Assembly (NCBI GenBank): GCA_033439685.1
Contig: JAUEDM010000005.1
Location: 434,001-498,000, forward strand
Length of the DNA: 64,000 nucleotides
Direction: 5' to 3'
From: Apodospora peruviana
Taxonomy: Eukaryota > Ascomycota > Sordariomycetes > Sordariales > Lasiosphaeriaceae
Position numbers and translations under genes: made by a program. The notes below the pieces were generated by a model. That model ran no database searches, was not told the DNA's origin, and saw nothing but the letters and a program-made list of their open reading frames with translations. Each line of letters starts with the position of its first letter. Positions within the stretch are counted from its first letter, which is position 1. Positions 45,698 to 58,881 of this stretch are shown in pieces.

Positions 45698-46963
45698 CTA
45701 CTTCCCCTCGAGCGTCTTGACTGACGCGCCACCCTCGCCCGACTCGAGCAGTCTCTGAATAATCTCCAGATCCTTGAGCGCCTCAAGCGGACTCTGCCTC
45801 GAATCAACTTCATTCTTGCCGGCAACAATACTCTTCACAAACGCTTCAACCTCGGCCTTGACCCCAGAGTCCTGACCAAAATCCTTTTTCGCCTCCGCCT
45901 TCTCATCACCGTCACCCCTGGTCATAGTCTTGACGAGCTTAGGGTTCCAGATAACAGCACCATTCGTCGTGACGATCTCGACCTCCAGCCCGGACTTAAA
46001 CTCGGTCCCGAAGGAGATACCAATCGTTCCGCTCTTGCCGTCCTGCGTCACCGCCACGGCGTGCACAGTATCAACCGGCGGCAACCGCTCCTCCAGCAAT
46101 CCACTGAACCCCGCAAGCTGTTTAATTTCCTGCCCGCCGGCAGCAGCGAGCAACAAACGCAGACCGGCGATGAAGTGGACGCCGCCGTCAAGCAGAAATC
46201 CGCCTTGGTAGTCGGGGACCTTGCGCCCTGCATCCCATCCCATATCCCATATTAGCTTCCACTATTACAAACCGAAAGGGGCAGGGTAAAATACACTCAG
46301 TATTGAAATACTTATTCTCCGGCTTAACAAACGAGTTCATCTGCAGCCTGAAAGTAACCAACTTCCCCCCAACCTCTTTCACCTGAGCAGCAGCGTACTC
46401 CAGACCAGCGATGAACCGAAAGTTCTCAGCCACCGCCCAGATCGGCTTCCCCCTTCCGGAAGCTAACCCATCGTTGCTCTCATACCATCCCAAAAGCCGG
46501 CGCGCGGCATCCAGGTCGCCCGCCACCGGCTTCTCGGACAAGACGTGCTTTCCCGCCCTGAGCGCCTTTTCGATCACAGCCGGCTGCGCGAGAATGGGCA
46601 GGGCCACGACGACGGCGTCGATGTCGTCCCGCCGAAGAAGGTCGTCGAGGGACTTGCCGCCGTCTGTGGACGGGCTGTCGAAGTAGATGTCCACCTCATG
46701 ACCGGCAAAGGAGGCGAGCGCTTCGGCGGACTTTTGGGACCTCGAATAGACTGCTTTCAGGGAAGTGCCCGAGGTGCTAGCTGCTTGGATGGCGGGAAGA
46801 TGTTCTGCTCATCCATCTCATATTGTCAGTCATGTCTCGTCGTGAATATAGAGGGAGGGTCATGAGGTCATCGGTAGCGGCCAGTGAGGTGTCTTGACGA
46901 AGTTGACAGGTACTCACCTTCCTTGGCAAAGATGCCAGCGCCGAGGAGTGCGATTCCAACCAT
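45698..46963 (-). CDS. Gfo/Idh/MocA-family NAD(P)-dependent oxidoreductase
   Basis: Exons 46918-46963, 46295-46804 and 45698-46227 (minus) give 361 aa. Exon 1 is only 46 nt and encodes MVGIALLGAGIFAKE, the Rossmann glycine motif. The family motif SEKPVAGD follows at the end of the nucleotide-binding domain (preceded by ALRAGKHVL). The catalytic region reads YQGGFLLDGGVHFIAGLR, where the Asp and His are the usual proton-transfer residues. Members oxidise or reduce sugars, inositols, or diols such as trans-dihydrobenzenediol. The nearby permease could supply a substrate, but this is inference from proximity only. Intron 1 is 113 nt and intron 2 is 67 nt. It is probably cytosolic. Confidence 0.92.
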
Positions 46964-47808
46964 TTTTGGAGCTTATTTGTTTCTGTTTGGATAGCTGTTT
47001 TGCTGTGATGTGAAGACACGAATGGCTGTACCGTGAAGGTGAAATGGAAGATGATGTCACTTGAGTACAGGTACTGATGAGGGGTCGGACGGAAGTTTGG
47101 AGAGGGATCACGAACTGCTGAGTCAGGTACCTAGGAAAGAGGGGCTTCCATTGCCAAAATTTTGCCGGCCGTGATCCATTGCAAAGACCGGTTCCGTGTA
47201 GCATGGAGTGGATATTGCGGGCCAGTGACTGTACCCGCCAAATCGGGAACGGATCCCGAAAAGGGGAGGATCTTTGGAATAAACGGGAGCGGCCGAGGTG
47301 GGGGTTGAACTGACGAGTAGGATTTGGTGTTCAACTCTTCAAGTTGTCAGCACTTTAATTCATCCCAGCAAGTTTTGGGTTGAAGCAAGTACTATCGGTA
47401 ATTATGATGAAGCTACGTCGAATAAGGACAACGAGAAACGGCCTGCACACCCCCAAACTCCACGCCCAATTCAGTGATACACCCGCCCACGCTCCCCAGA
47501 TACGTGATACCACCGCTAACACCCAGCAAACACTTCGGCCAGTGGATCAAAACTAACATCCCATCAGAACAGTTCCATCTCTTCGGTTCCAGCCTAAAGC
47601 AATGACATCTCATGCGATCATGGAGATAAACAGGAAGATAACTACACCCAGTCACTTGTCAGATCTCAAAAGAAAAGGGCTCCGATGTATTTTCGTTCTG
47701 ACATCAGACAAATTCCACATGGCCGCGAAGCATATTGACAATCTCGGGATCAAACTCAGACACCCAGTCTGGCTCATTCGCCAAACGTCCCGGCACGGCT
47801 TGGCCTTC
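46964..47808. other. Intergenic
   Basis: It lies between the oxidoreductase start and the MER3 gene end, both on the minus strand. It likely includes the oxidoreductase promoter and the MER3 3' UTR. No gene seen. Confidence 0.45.
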
Positions 47809-50800
47809 CTAAAGCTGACCGTCCACCGATGGCCCTGTATCGCTTGAATGTTCAGTCGAGGGGATGTTAGTTCTTTGCCCATCCGATTCTTCCCTCATAG
47901 GTCTGTCCATGATATTTTGGGTAGTTGGCATAGCGGTGTCCTCAGAGCGAGCCACACTTTTCACGGATTTCAAGTTTGCAGTAGTTTGCTCTTCCGTGAG
48001 CCGATCAAGCCCAAGTGTATCAAACTTGCCGGAAATGCCGTAATAGAGCACCTCATCAGAGGCACCATGCTTGAACGGTGTCACTTGTTGTGTTTTCTGG
48101 TGCTTTTTCTGGTTGTCGGTGATTAACAAGTGTTTCAAAAGCTCAGGGCCCAGCTCCCTGGCCAAAGAAAAGTTGACTGCTTCAGACAGTTGCAAGCTGC
48201 TCGACGATTTCTTAGTGTCAGAATCCGCCTCCTTCTTCGCGATGTCCCCTCCTGAGTTACCTTTCAGGGTTCGTCCTCTCGACTGAATTTTTCCGGGCCG
48301 TTGACCATTTATGGAGCCGCGGGCAGATTTCTCGACAGAACCGGGGTTTTTGGTGGCCGACTTGTCGAGCACCCCTCCGCCGTCAACATTCGAGAAAGGA
48401 TCATATTCATTATCTGAAAGCAGATCTATGCATTCGATATCCATGTCATCGAAACCCACGTCCTTCAAGGCAGGCTTTGTAGGCTTGGTAGCCGGATGGC
48501 CCCCTGAACCAGTCAAAGTCTCTTTCTGGTTGGCGGTGATCTCGGGTTGAAGTTTCTGTCGCTTGGCCGGCGGTTCCTCGCCAACCATCGCCGCCTTCGC
48601 AGGTAGTTGCGAATTAGTTGGAACTGCAGCAAATTTGGACGAATCCCAGTCATCCACCTCGTCTGCCTTGCTTGCCTTCGGCTTCTTCGGCTGCAGCTTC
48701 TTTGGCTTATCAACCCCGTCCTTACAGCACTTATGCGTGCAAGGTTTGCCATTTTTATTGAGAACGCCGCCGCTGCAGTGATGATTGCACGACCATTTGC
48801 CATTCGGCAGCCGAACCGGTGTACGGTCGTTCCGCCGTCCCCTTCCCGTCCCTTCGCGGTCATCGTCATTGGCTGCCTGCTGGGTGTCTGATTTTTGATA
48901 CTGGCTTTTGCCCCCGCCTGCCCTGCTCGCCAAGAGCTCTTCAACAGGTGGATATTCATCATCATCCAGGCCGTCATCGTATTGATAGTCGACCGCCACT
49001 GACATCTCCTCCGTCTTTTTGGTGGATGACAGATGTGATGTTGCCAGTTCGGCAGCTTCAACCAAATCAGAATCGTCGAGGTCATCATTGTCAATATATA
49101 CCGGATTTCCCACCAGAGTCCGTTGGGCCGAGTTTGGTTTTGATGGGAAAGACGAGTCAGGCAGATTGTGCTTCAGCGCCTTCGTGACCATAGTGCCAAC
49201 AATCTCCTCGCAAGTAAAATGACAGATAATTCGGTCATTTTGGTTGCGCAGCTCGGTTGAGAAGTTTAATTCCAACCCTGAATGCTTATCAAACTTTCTC
49301 ATATTTCCGCGCCAAAAATATGCAAGATTGCCGTCAGCGGACTCCGCCAGAAATGTAATAGAAGGAGCTCTGCCGAGCCAGTTTGGTGGACCCTTGCGAT
49401 TGAGATACCGCAAAGTTGCCTTGATATTGACGTTTATCCCTCCTGTTCTGACTGGCTGAGCTTTGTGGCCAACCATCATGACATCAAAGTCAAGATGAGG
49501 AAACTTCTCGAGACAGTCTTGCATGTTTTTGCCGAACGGTGGCTGCCGAGACATGAGATATTCGAGTTCACAGTGATCCTTCTCGGCAAGTTCTAGTACG
49601 GTCCGGATGCCCTTGCTCGCTAGCTTTCTCATTCCAACCGGTCCAATGTTGGGAACCTGAGTAAGTTGTGTGGCGCGACCTTCCCATGATCCTGCAGAAA
49701 GAGCTCTCGCGAGTTCAAGTGCGTTCTTGGTGCCGGTAGCGTCACGGTCGTACCCCTTGCAGTCAATGACTGCCCGAATCAGACGCTGTAGTCTCTCCAG
49801 GACCATCTTTTTCTCAACCATGAGCTGACGTCTCATTTTGGCAGCCTCGCTAGAGTCCGGATACTCTACGCTGCCAAGGTGGGCTTGAATCATCAGAGAT
49901 AATTTGTGCTTTGTCTGGCTGATAGTCTCCTTGATTGGGAACATGATGAGAGGAGATTTGTTGATTTCGCGGAATAGTGCCCTCTCGGCAGGCTTGAAAC
50001 GGAAGTCGTTGAACTCTGAAGCCTGGGAGAGAATGGTGATCTGCAAGGATTAGTATGGGACGCAGACACACGGACAGAAACACCTTCTTACCAAAGCCTC
50101 GATTCCAACACCGCGTGGAATCTGCAGTAGCTTCTCCTTCATTGTGGAGAATTCGACCATATACTTCGACATCGCACGCCCATACTCAGTGCACCGGAAC
50201 TTCTGATTAGTTGTAACAAGCTTGGCATCTTGCAGCTGCTTGATGTCTCTCTCACATATCTCCTCGAGCTTGTCATCGATCTGCGTGGGATTCGAAGTTC
50301 CCTCGGTAATTCGGTAATAGTCTGGATTCCGTCGCAGGCGTACACTCAAGAAAGTGCCTCCAAGCCATTTCTTTGCCGCCGGAAGGTCAACAATGGTCCC
50401 GAGGCATATTTCCGAGTTGAGATGCTCAATGAGATTGAGGTGCAGCGTGCTCTCCAAGATCTCCTCGCCCGACACCATTTTCTTATAGCGTTCCGTGTTC
50501 GACTTGCGCGTTAGAATGATGGCTGTGGCGCTGTCGTCGAACTGCGGTCTACCAGCCCGTCCGAGCATCTGCATGATCTCGAGATCTGAATACTCTTGGA
50601 GTTTGTCGTCTGTGTAACCCACAGTTCCCTTCAGGACAACGGTGTGACAAGGAAGATTGATGCCAACCGCCAACGTTGATGTGCAGCAGATAACCCTCAG
50701 TTGTCCTTTCAAAAAATACTGCTCAACCACGTTGCGATCCTGGACGTCGAGTCCAGCGTGGTGAAAGGCCACCCCAAACTTAACGATCTCCTGCAGTTCC

Positions 50801-52612
50801 CGACTGACAACAGGCAGTCGTTTCGATGGGATCGGCCACAAGCTGCCATCTGCGGGCCGCCCCGACGCATATTCTGCCAACATGGCAGCTGTGGACTCGC
50901 AAGTCTTCCTTGTGAAGCAAAATACGAGAATCGGCTTTCTCTGGGTGTGCCTCGAGAGCAAGGCTGGTAGCTTAGAGTCAAGAAATTTGTCAAATATGAA
51001 GTCGTTGCCATTACAGTCGAAGCCGTAAACAAACTTCTGCAGCTTGACCGGACGGAATTCCTCACCAAATGTCTCGCGGTGTGCCGGCAGCTGGGGGTTG
51101 GTGTGGTTTCGCCCAAGCCATTTAGCAATGTCCTCGGAATTGGGTACGGTCGCGCTCAAGGCGATAAAGCGGACATTGGCTCCGATGGTCTTCATGCGTG
51201 ACACAACAGCCTCAAGGGTCGCTCCGCGGACGTCCTTGAGGATGTGCACCTCGTCGATCAGAAATAACTCCACCAGCTGAAGGAGTCTGCGATGGTCTTG
51301 CCACTTTCTTGTGATGGAATCCCACTTCTCCGGGGTCGTGATAATGATGGAAGCATCGCCAACACGTCTCATCTCTGACTGAGACGTGTCGCCTGTCAGC
51401 TCTGCACACTTGAGGTTCATGTGGTTGAATTTCTTCTCCCAGTCACGAGATCTCTCAGAGCACAGCGCCTTGGTCGGTGCTTGATACACGATCTTGAAGT
51501 TTTGGTTGCCTCGATCATGAGCAAGCTTGCAGATGGCGAGTTCCAGGATCGCTGTTTTCCCGCTGCCAGTTGGAGCAGAAACCACCACGTTGTCGGTAGA
51601 GCTGTAGACCGCGTTGAAACACTTTGACTGGACCGCATTGAAGACCTCATATGGGAAGACCGCTCGAAGCTTATCGGGAAGGGCCTGACGCAAGCTCACC
51701 AACGGGACACCTTGGACTACTGGGGTCGAGCTGCCACCAGTGGCAGTAAGATGAGTATTAGAGGTACGTTGGAGCACTGGTGATTGTCCAGTAGAAGCCG
51801 AAGATGGAGCGTCGGAATACATCGAGCTGTCCAGCAGCTTGCGGTTGCTCACCCGGGCGCTCGGGCTCGAGCTACGGGGCGCCAAGAAGCTGGTCGTACT
51901 CGACGGCTCACTGGGAGGATTGCGTGGGTATGGAACTGCAGCAAGCGTCAGTGGGGATCCCAATCCTTTTGGGGAACGAGAGACGGACCTGAATGCAAGG
52001 GAGGTGTCTCCTGGTGCAGCGAGCCATTCATCTCTCGCAACTGATGTGATGGCTCATGGCTAATGATGTCTCTTGTTCTTGGGCTGGGCTGGCAAGGGTT
52101 GTCGGTGTAAGACGAAGGTCTCGCGTAGCTTTGCTCATTGAACCCAGACTGAGATGACGGGTGGTTGTAGGTGTTGTGATGGTTTGAAAGATGGTGACCC
52201 GAAATATGGGGAACACTGTCTCGGGTGAGGTGACTGAGTGCGAGCTGATAGAGCGCCTCGTCCTCCTCCTGGGGCTGTCGGGATGACAGAGGTGGTTGGC
52301 TGAGGAGATCCCGGTCTGAAGTGAGACATACGATATTAATTCCACTCGACATTACTCTGCCGTTCAGAATCACATACCAAAGTCGTCAAGGCGAAGGCCA
52401 TCATCATTCCAGCCATGTTGATACTGCGGCTGGCTCATGGGGGGACCAGGCAAAAAGCTGCTCTGATCGTACGGATACTCTCTTATAGGTGGCCGCAGAC
52501 GCGGGGACGGCAAAGAGTAGTTGCCATATCCAGGTTCCTCTGGAGGATCTCTCGCATCATGTCTTTCAGGTCCAATGCCGGGGGCCAATTCGTCGAGCCA
52601 GCTGCGCGACAT
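47809..52612 (-). CDS. HFM1: Meiotic ATP-dependent DNA helicase MER3/HFM1
   Basis: Four exons on the minus strand, 52378-52612, 51989-52315, 50092-51935 and 47809-50040, give 1545 aa. The first about 260 residues are disordered. The Ski2-like helicase core follows, with Walker A SAPTGSGKT (residues 307-315), Walker B box IDEVH (414-418), motif III LSATVPN and motif VI QMLGRAGRPQ. After it come the winged helix and a Sec63-type domain, with VPNIGPVGMRKLASKGI as its helix-hairpin-helix-like part. A Cys/His cluster CNHHC...CTHKCC at about residues 1220-1241 is typical of MER3/HFM1. The protein unwinds recombination intermediates and promotes interference-dependent crossovers in meiosis. The C-terminal 300 residues are low-complexity. 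It is the most secure family assignment in the window, and its presence intact suggests a sexual cycle or recent ancestry with one. Confidence 0.95.
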
Positions 52613-53597
52613 GGCAGCAGTTTGCGTATCTCTCCCGAATTTGGATCCTGGCTGATAAATGGATAGAAGTACACAAATGAAGGCAGTATTCGATAAACTG
52701 AGACAATGAGAGGACTACAGCTGATGAGCGTGATAAAGATTGGTAGAACGACTGGCTGGCGGAAACCGCGCGCTGCTCACGACGAGTTGCTGCTGCGACT
52801 GGCGATGTTCGTCGACGCGAGATGGAACTCGGTGTCTCCAAAAATCCCGATTTGGTGCGTGCAACAGGAAAAGCAATCAGGGCTTGACCGCAGTCCCGCG
52901 CCTTCCCAGAGTTCGAGTGATGAGCACATCGGAATAGTTGGGCGTTCCTTCCATCTCGGGTCATCGATGGAGCGTCATGGAATAGCTTCGGCCGGGGACG
53001 GGAGGAAGGAGCTTTCCCGGGCTCGGCAGCTAAGCAACGGAGTCGGCAAAGTGGGAATGCGTCCTGGAAAGAGCAGGCTGGAGCCGTCGGGTGTGTCGGT
53101 TATCACTGGATTCACGGATCGCCGTGGATAATGCTAACAAGGTCATGTATTTCATATCACTACTCATAATATCCATCTCCAGAACGCCGATGCCCAAATG
53201 CCAACAATCATCATCAAGCAATTGGTGCCCGCCTATATGTATCAGGTATCTACAGGCCGATGCCGAGCGTCTGTGTTTCCACCTTTCTGTTGTTTTGTTC
53301 CACCGTCAGGCATCTATCCAGAAGCGCCGTGCCTGCTTGCGCAGATGCTTTTTTTCGTGCAATGGAACCAAATGCACATCCCATACCCAAGGCTCTAGGA
53401 AGCTCTAACCGGGCTCCCAGGCGTACTTAATGCTGCCGTGTAAATGCGTGCCATATCATGGCCGTGTTAGCGGCCTTGACGACTCGGTATATGTTAACCT
53501 CCCCATTCGCTCGATGAAGAAACCTGCGGATTATACCATTTTGTATTGGATGTTGTAACTCCTACCTCCTCCTGTTTTATATCGTGAATGGACTCCC
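52613..53597. other. Intergenic
   Basis: MER3 promoter and the 3' flank of the transporter gene. Small overlapping frames only. Confidence 0.45.
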
Positions 53598-55224
53598 TTA
53601 CTCATCCACCTTCTTTCCTCGAGCCGACGGAGTACGGATGCCAAACATCATCGGCGAAGCAGGCCGAGATGTCGAGAGGGCTGCGCCAGCCGAATCCAGA
53701 GGGTTAACACTGAGCATATTCTGGTCGAGGTATCTCGGTGTTCCGTCGATCGTCGTCTTCTCGTAACTAACAATGTTGATGGGCGGAGGCCGGGAGCGCT
53801 TCCTGTCGGGCGTGCTGTACAAATAGGTCGACGTGAGAACAAGACCAGTACCGAGGATAAACTGAAGGATGAGTTAGCACAAGTCAGAGATCGTGATCAT
53901 TGAAGGGAAATACCGGAATGGTGATCTTGAAGTCAAAGAAGAACACGCTAAAGACAAAGCTGACAATGATGCTGATGCTGGTCGCAAAGTTTTTGGCGAT
54001 ATTGTCCGCATAATTGATGCAGAGGGACGTCAAGATGCCGCCAATCGCCTGGAACATGATGGCAGTCCACACGATCCCATTGTATCCGTCGAAAAAGCCG
54101 TGCTTTGCGATCTCGTCACCATCATTGAAGATAACACCAATGATCAGCGCGGGGAAGAGCGAATAGAACGACATCTGGATGTTCCTTGTCCAGACGGATA
54201 CGGGATTCGACGAGTCCTTGAGCACCTTCTCGAAATAAACGCCGGTCAGCCCGCTCACGGCGGCCGAGATCAGGACGGCGGTCAGGCCGACCGAGTAGTT
54301 CATGACCGGCCCGGGAGTCTGGTCCTCCTTGATACCCTCGTAAGTGGCAGAGCGCTTGGTAAGCTCGCCAGCGAGCCCCTCAAGTCCGCGCTTTGTTAGA
54401 TGCCTTGCCACGTCTGCTACGCTCCCGGCAGCTTGTCCCAGCTCGTGCACAGAGCGGGGAAAGAAATGGTCGCTAAAGTCATGGATGTCCATCGCCAGGT
54501 CGTTGGAGTTGGACGAGGGCAGGGAGACGACCGAGACGCCGATCGTCAGCACTACCAGTGACACCCATCGCTTGATACCCAACGCGCGGCCAAGCATGAT
54601 AACGCTGAAGAACGCCGTCGTAAGAATCTGCCGAGCGAGTAAGAAGTCAGCATTTATGCGGCGATTCGGCAGACCTTCAATGCAGAAACCGGCCCCGTTT
54701 GTATTCGCAACTTGAACCATACCTTCAGCTGGTACAGAATCTGGAAATGCACCGCGTCCAGATTCCCCAGAGCCACATACTGCAGTGTGTTTTCCAGTGT
54801 GTACAGAACCGCGGGAATCGCCAACTTCCACCCATCGCCAGAGAAGACCGAGTTGTAGATCTGCTCGAACAGCACCGTCACGGGCGTCTGCGGCGCCAGA
54901 CTCCTCGAGACTTCGTGGATCGCAAAGGTGAGCGAGATCGCAAGCTTGATGACTTCGTTTAGCAGGACGGCGGTCGAGGCAAAGTAGCGGTGGTCGCCCG
55001 GCGGGGTCATTATTCGGGAGTAGTGCATGATGAGTATCAGAGCCGAGTTCTGGAATGTCAACTGCACAACCAAGCCCCCCACGTTAGCAAACTGACACTC
55101 AATTACGGTTTCCCGGTTCGCGGGTCGCGCGTACGGTAATTAATGACGCTTGTTTCATAGGTATGCCCAAGATGTTTGGCCCGTCGGCGCCTTTATTGGG
55201 CGCGGCGGCGCTCAGGAGAGCCAT
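53598..55224 (-). CDS. Golgi nucleotide-sugar transporter, UDP-galactose type (SLC35A-like)
   Basis: Four exons on the minus strand, 55135-55224, 54723-55061, 53914-54627 and 53598-53861, give 468 aa. The family signature starts across intron 1: MKQASLITLTFQNSALILIM followed by HYSRIM. TLENTLQYVALGNLDA and VHFQILYQLKILTTAFFSV (across intron 2) are the conserved transmembrane segments of UDP-galactose, UDP-GlcNAc and CMP-sialic-acid transporters, and GLTGVYFEKVLKDSSN and FATSISIIVSFVFSV lie near the end. About ten helices are predicted. A loop of about 90 residues (SVHELGQAAGSVADVARHL) in the middle is longer than in animals but usual for filamentous fungi. It should exchange UDP-sugar for UMP across the Golgi membrane for glycan synthesis. 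The start ATG at 55224 is the first in frame; a TTG further upstream was ignored. Confidence 0.93.
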
Positions 55225-56826
55225 CGTCGGTTGTCGCGGGCGGCGCTTTTGTTGGCTAGGAGCTCGGTTTTTGGTCAATTCGTCGTTAAGTGATTGTATT
55301 CTGGTCGCGACGCGTGGGAAAGCTTGTAGATAGGGCAGTGGTGTCGGATTGTTGAAGTTATCCGTCAAAAAAGGGGGTGGACTCGCGACGTCACCGACTC
55401 GCAATTTTTTCTCCAGTCCGAAGGGGCGGGTCGCGTTTTGGTTGCTGTGCTGCCCGGTTTGCTGAGCACAGTGGGTGAGTGGTTAGGTCGGTGGCGGCTC
55501 ACAGCGCACAGCTCTATAGGAGCTCTCACTGGCGGGAAGTCGACACAGACGTAATTGAATCCAGGGGAAGTGTCGCACGATTGGTGCCAAGAGGTTGACT
55601 TAAACGGACAAGTGAGGCGGTGGAGAAGTCCAGAGCTGAGGAGGTTGACCGACTTTTTGTCAGTTGCATCGAAGACATTTGAGGCCTCGAGCTTCGAAAA
55701 AATTGCACGGCCTAGAACTCAAACATCATGGCCCTACATCCGATAAATTTGGAGCTGTTCGGTGCCGTCCAGCCGGTCGGTGATTTTGCATGCAGCGGCG
55801 CGTCGCCGCCTTTGGCCTCCCCCTTGCAGATCGCTGACCACCAGCTCGGCCGCTCAGATCTCCAATAAGTTGGCCCCTTTTCCGATCGAAGAATTCGAGG
55901 TTAGATGTCAGCACCGGAAGACCTGTCACAAAGAGTTTGGGAAAGAAGTCAAGTTGGATGTCATACAAACAAAGGGACCTGACACCATTTTTGAAGAGAT
56001 CCGGACACTTTGGACGGCTCGCGCATTGGGTATTGCAGGCTTTTTATGTAGTCTCACCAGGCGTCCAGTTGAAGCGGCACAGTTTGTCGGTTTTTAATTG
56101 ACCCCAGCATCGTTGCCTTTGTGCGGCGGCCGTAGCAGATCGATCTGTTATTGACGAATCTCACTTCAAAACCTGGTGGAACCGATCTGCGCCTCGACTG
56201 AGTGGTCAAGATGTGGCCGCGTGGCTGGCGCGAGTGACCACGATTCTATGCATCCTGCTTGTCTCGAAAACCGACTGGTCAGTGGTCAGCAAGACAACGT
56301 GGAGGTGAGGGTCACACGGCACAAATTCCCCGCGTGACGCAGCAGAACTATTAAAAAAAATCCGGGCCCGCTACGTTTCACTCTTAGTAAAATTCCAAGG
56401 TGCGTTAGATCGAGTACATTCACTTGCAGATTTGTCTCTGTTAGCAAGCGTACATGATCATCGCAAGGAAGTTGTCGAGATGCAGCCTTTATTACAGCTG
56501 AGGATCTCCGAGGCCCCGCCCCCCGCAATCCGGACCCATATTTCCTGTTGTCCCGCGCCGAGTGACCCGGGTCCCACATTCGGCACAGAGACCTTACCTG
56601 CACCCCGTACCGACATTGAGGATCCAATCAAGAATGGTGGGACTTCCTCTCTTCCAAGTTCAAGTCTGATGATGCAAACGCAATCAACGTCTCAGCTCCT
56701 TCGTCATGGTCAAATGGCAAACATTGAATCAACGCCGACTCGGGTATTAAGTACTGATCAGAACACGCATCATGATATCGTATTATCGTCATTGTCCAAA
56801 CAGTCTCGTTCTCTCAAGCCATCATC
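55225..56826. other. Intergenic
   Basis: Contains the transporter promoter. Two + strand frames (55762-56097 and 56432-56968) are open but motif-free, and the second runs antisense into the dehydrogenase. I call neither. Confidence 0.45.
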
Positions 56827-57940
56827 TCATTTCAATCGCGTCAAAATTTCTGAAGCTCTCGCAAAGTTAAGCTCCTCCATCGTCTCCTCCCAAAGCCGCG
56901 CAATGAACGCCTTTCCCTCGTCCGAATATGAAATCAAGGGATATCTGTCAAAAACTGTCAGCATATGATTTCTCCTTCATAGACAAACCAAAGAGGGCGA
57001 ATACATACGGCTTGATCGTCCAATCACTAACATAGCTCCCGTGGCTCTCCTTGCCTTGTCTGACCACCGCATCGACGTTCGTTGACGCCCCTACCTCGAC
57101 CGACCGGGCCGTGATCGCCATCAAGCCGTTCACAATCGTTCTAGCAACCACGCCAAGCTGGTGCTCGCGCTGGAGGTTCGTGCTGCCTGTCAGGCCGGGA
57201 TTGACCGAGTTCACGATAACATCATCCGGATCCACGTTGTCCGCCAGCTTGGCAACGAACGCCGTCAACAGCGTCTTGCTCCTCCAGTACCCCCGAGCCG
57301 TGCTGTACCCTTCAGGCTTATCAAGCTGCGGCAAGATCGGGCCGCCAGCCAAGAATTCGCCCGCTTTGTGGTTGAGATCAGACCAGTACCCCGTGTCCGA
57401 ACTCACAATCGCCAGCCGACCTGCCTTCCCCACCTGTTTTTTGTCCTTCATGATGGGAAGCAGCAGGATCGCCAGCATCGCGGTCGAGAGGTAGTTCACC
57501 TGGAGGTCCATCTCGTGGCCCGTGTCTTTGCTCGCCACAAAGGTAGTCTTCTGCACGCCGGCGTTGAGGATCGCGATGTCGAGTTGGTTGAGGTCGTGCT
57601 CGCAGCGCTTTGCGAAGGCGGTGATGGAGGCGTACGATTCCATGTCCAGGAGCCATACGTCGATGCTTCGGGAAGGGAATTCGGCGCGCAGGCTGGCCGC
57701 TGCCGCGTCGCCCTTTTCCTGCGACCGCACTGCGAGGATCAGGCGGCTCAGACCTAGACGGAGCAGCTGGCGCGCTGTCTCGAGACCTAGCCCGCCGTTC
57801 GATCCGGTGACGATGGCGGTTTGGTCTTTGAGGTGAGTTGGGTCCGAAGGGGGCTTGGGTGGATGCTCGAAGAATTGGCGATAGAAGAAGGCGGGCATTC
57901 CCGACTCCCACTTCGCGTTCTGTCCCAGGTGTTGTGACAT
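56827..57940 (-). CDS. Short-chain dehydrogenase/reductase (retinol-dehydrogenase-like)
   Basis: Exons 57009-57940 and 56827-56944 (minus; 64-nt intron) give 349 aa. The cofactor motif is AIVTGSNGGLGLETA, followed by ILNAGVQK (NAG motif), the catalytic Ser region LAIVSSDTGYW and the catalytic YWRSK. An unspliced reading stops soon after the donor. Splicing from gtatgt at 57008 to the acceptor at 56945 restores the expected C-terminus SDWTIKPYPLISYSDEGK ... LWEETMEEL, so the intron is certain in my view. Fungal relatives reduce ketones or oxidise alcohols with NADP(H), often in biosynthetic clusters. It lies about 940 bp downstream of the PKS on the same strand and may be a tailoring enzyme for its product. 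No membrane anchor is seen. Confidence 0.93.
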
Positions 57941-58881
57941 GATGTGATGCTTGATTGCCTGCTGTTGTTGTATACCAAGGTAAGGGCGTTGTTATCGAAA
58001 CTCGAGCGGGGTTCCAGTCCCTTTGTGTGTTTCGGGGGTTGAAGGGAAGTATACCAATGATAGGGCGGTTGCGGTACTGGTTGTCTATTTGTGGCTTGTG
58101 GTTGCCTTGATTCTCTGCATCCAGCCAGACTCTTATACGTCTGCTCGGGCTCGAGTGCGAAAGGGCATATTGCACCCCGATGTGACGTCGCTGAAGTCCG
58201 ACATTGTTAACTCCCTCTTATCGCCTCGATCCGGCGGATCGGCAGGGTTTGTTACAGATCGCTGCATGGGGGGTCGTTATTGGTACGGGTTAGCGAATGC
58301 AGCTCTGAAAGAAGCTAACATGATACGCGGCTGAAGGAAATTTAAATCGGGCATTGAATCCGCGGATATATCGCCAAGGCTCAAGCGAAGCACAACAATA
58401 GCCTTGAATGCGGTTAGGCCGAGCGAAGACAAAAGAAACCAACAGTTACACGACCTTATCCCCGAGCCTTTACTCCGTAAAAGTCCCCAAGGACCCGCCC
58501 TTAAAACTACATCCGTAGAGCCTAAAACTTCATACGCGGATACAGACTCTGGATGACAAATTTGGGCAGTTGAGCCCTGGAGCCCGCATGGAATTATCGC
58601 GAATGAAATGGTCGAGAGTTGTTAATCGTAGAAACGTAATCCAAGGACGGCGTGCCGACGGAGTTATACGGCAATGGATCTCAAAAATCGGGGCGAATGC
58701 AATGGCCAACGGACCCGAGTCACCGTTCCGCGGACGCCGGGGCCCGAGCCCCGTGGTTAGTCAGCGCAGTACGATCGACAAGATTGTTCGATTGAAAAGC
58801 ATTGCCATGATCACCAATTTTATTCACTGAAAAGCATCCATGTTACACCGGCCGATTATCTTGGTACGTTTCTTCCAACCC
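57941..58881. other. Intergenic between PKS and dehydrogenase
   Basis: Promoter of the dehydrogenase and 3' UTR of the PKS. No gene or clear operator seen. Confidence 0.45.

Noticed and set aside
53862..55224. Non-ATG start upstream of the nucleotide-sugar transporter (frame from 55404)
   Set aside because: The frame opens with TTG; the first ATG at 55224 gives a normal N-terminus.
55762..56097. 111-codon + strand frame between the transporter and the dehydrogenase
   Set aside because: No recognisable motif or splice structure; N-terminus looks mitochondrial-like only by chance composition.
56432..56968. 178-codon + strand frame
   Set aside because: Antisense to the last exon of the dehydrogenase, whose spliced C-terminus fits its family; the frame is likely its shadow.
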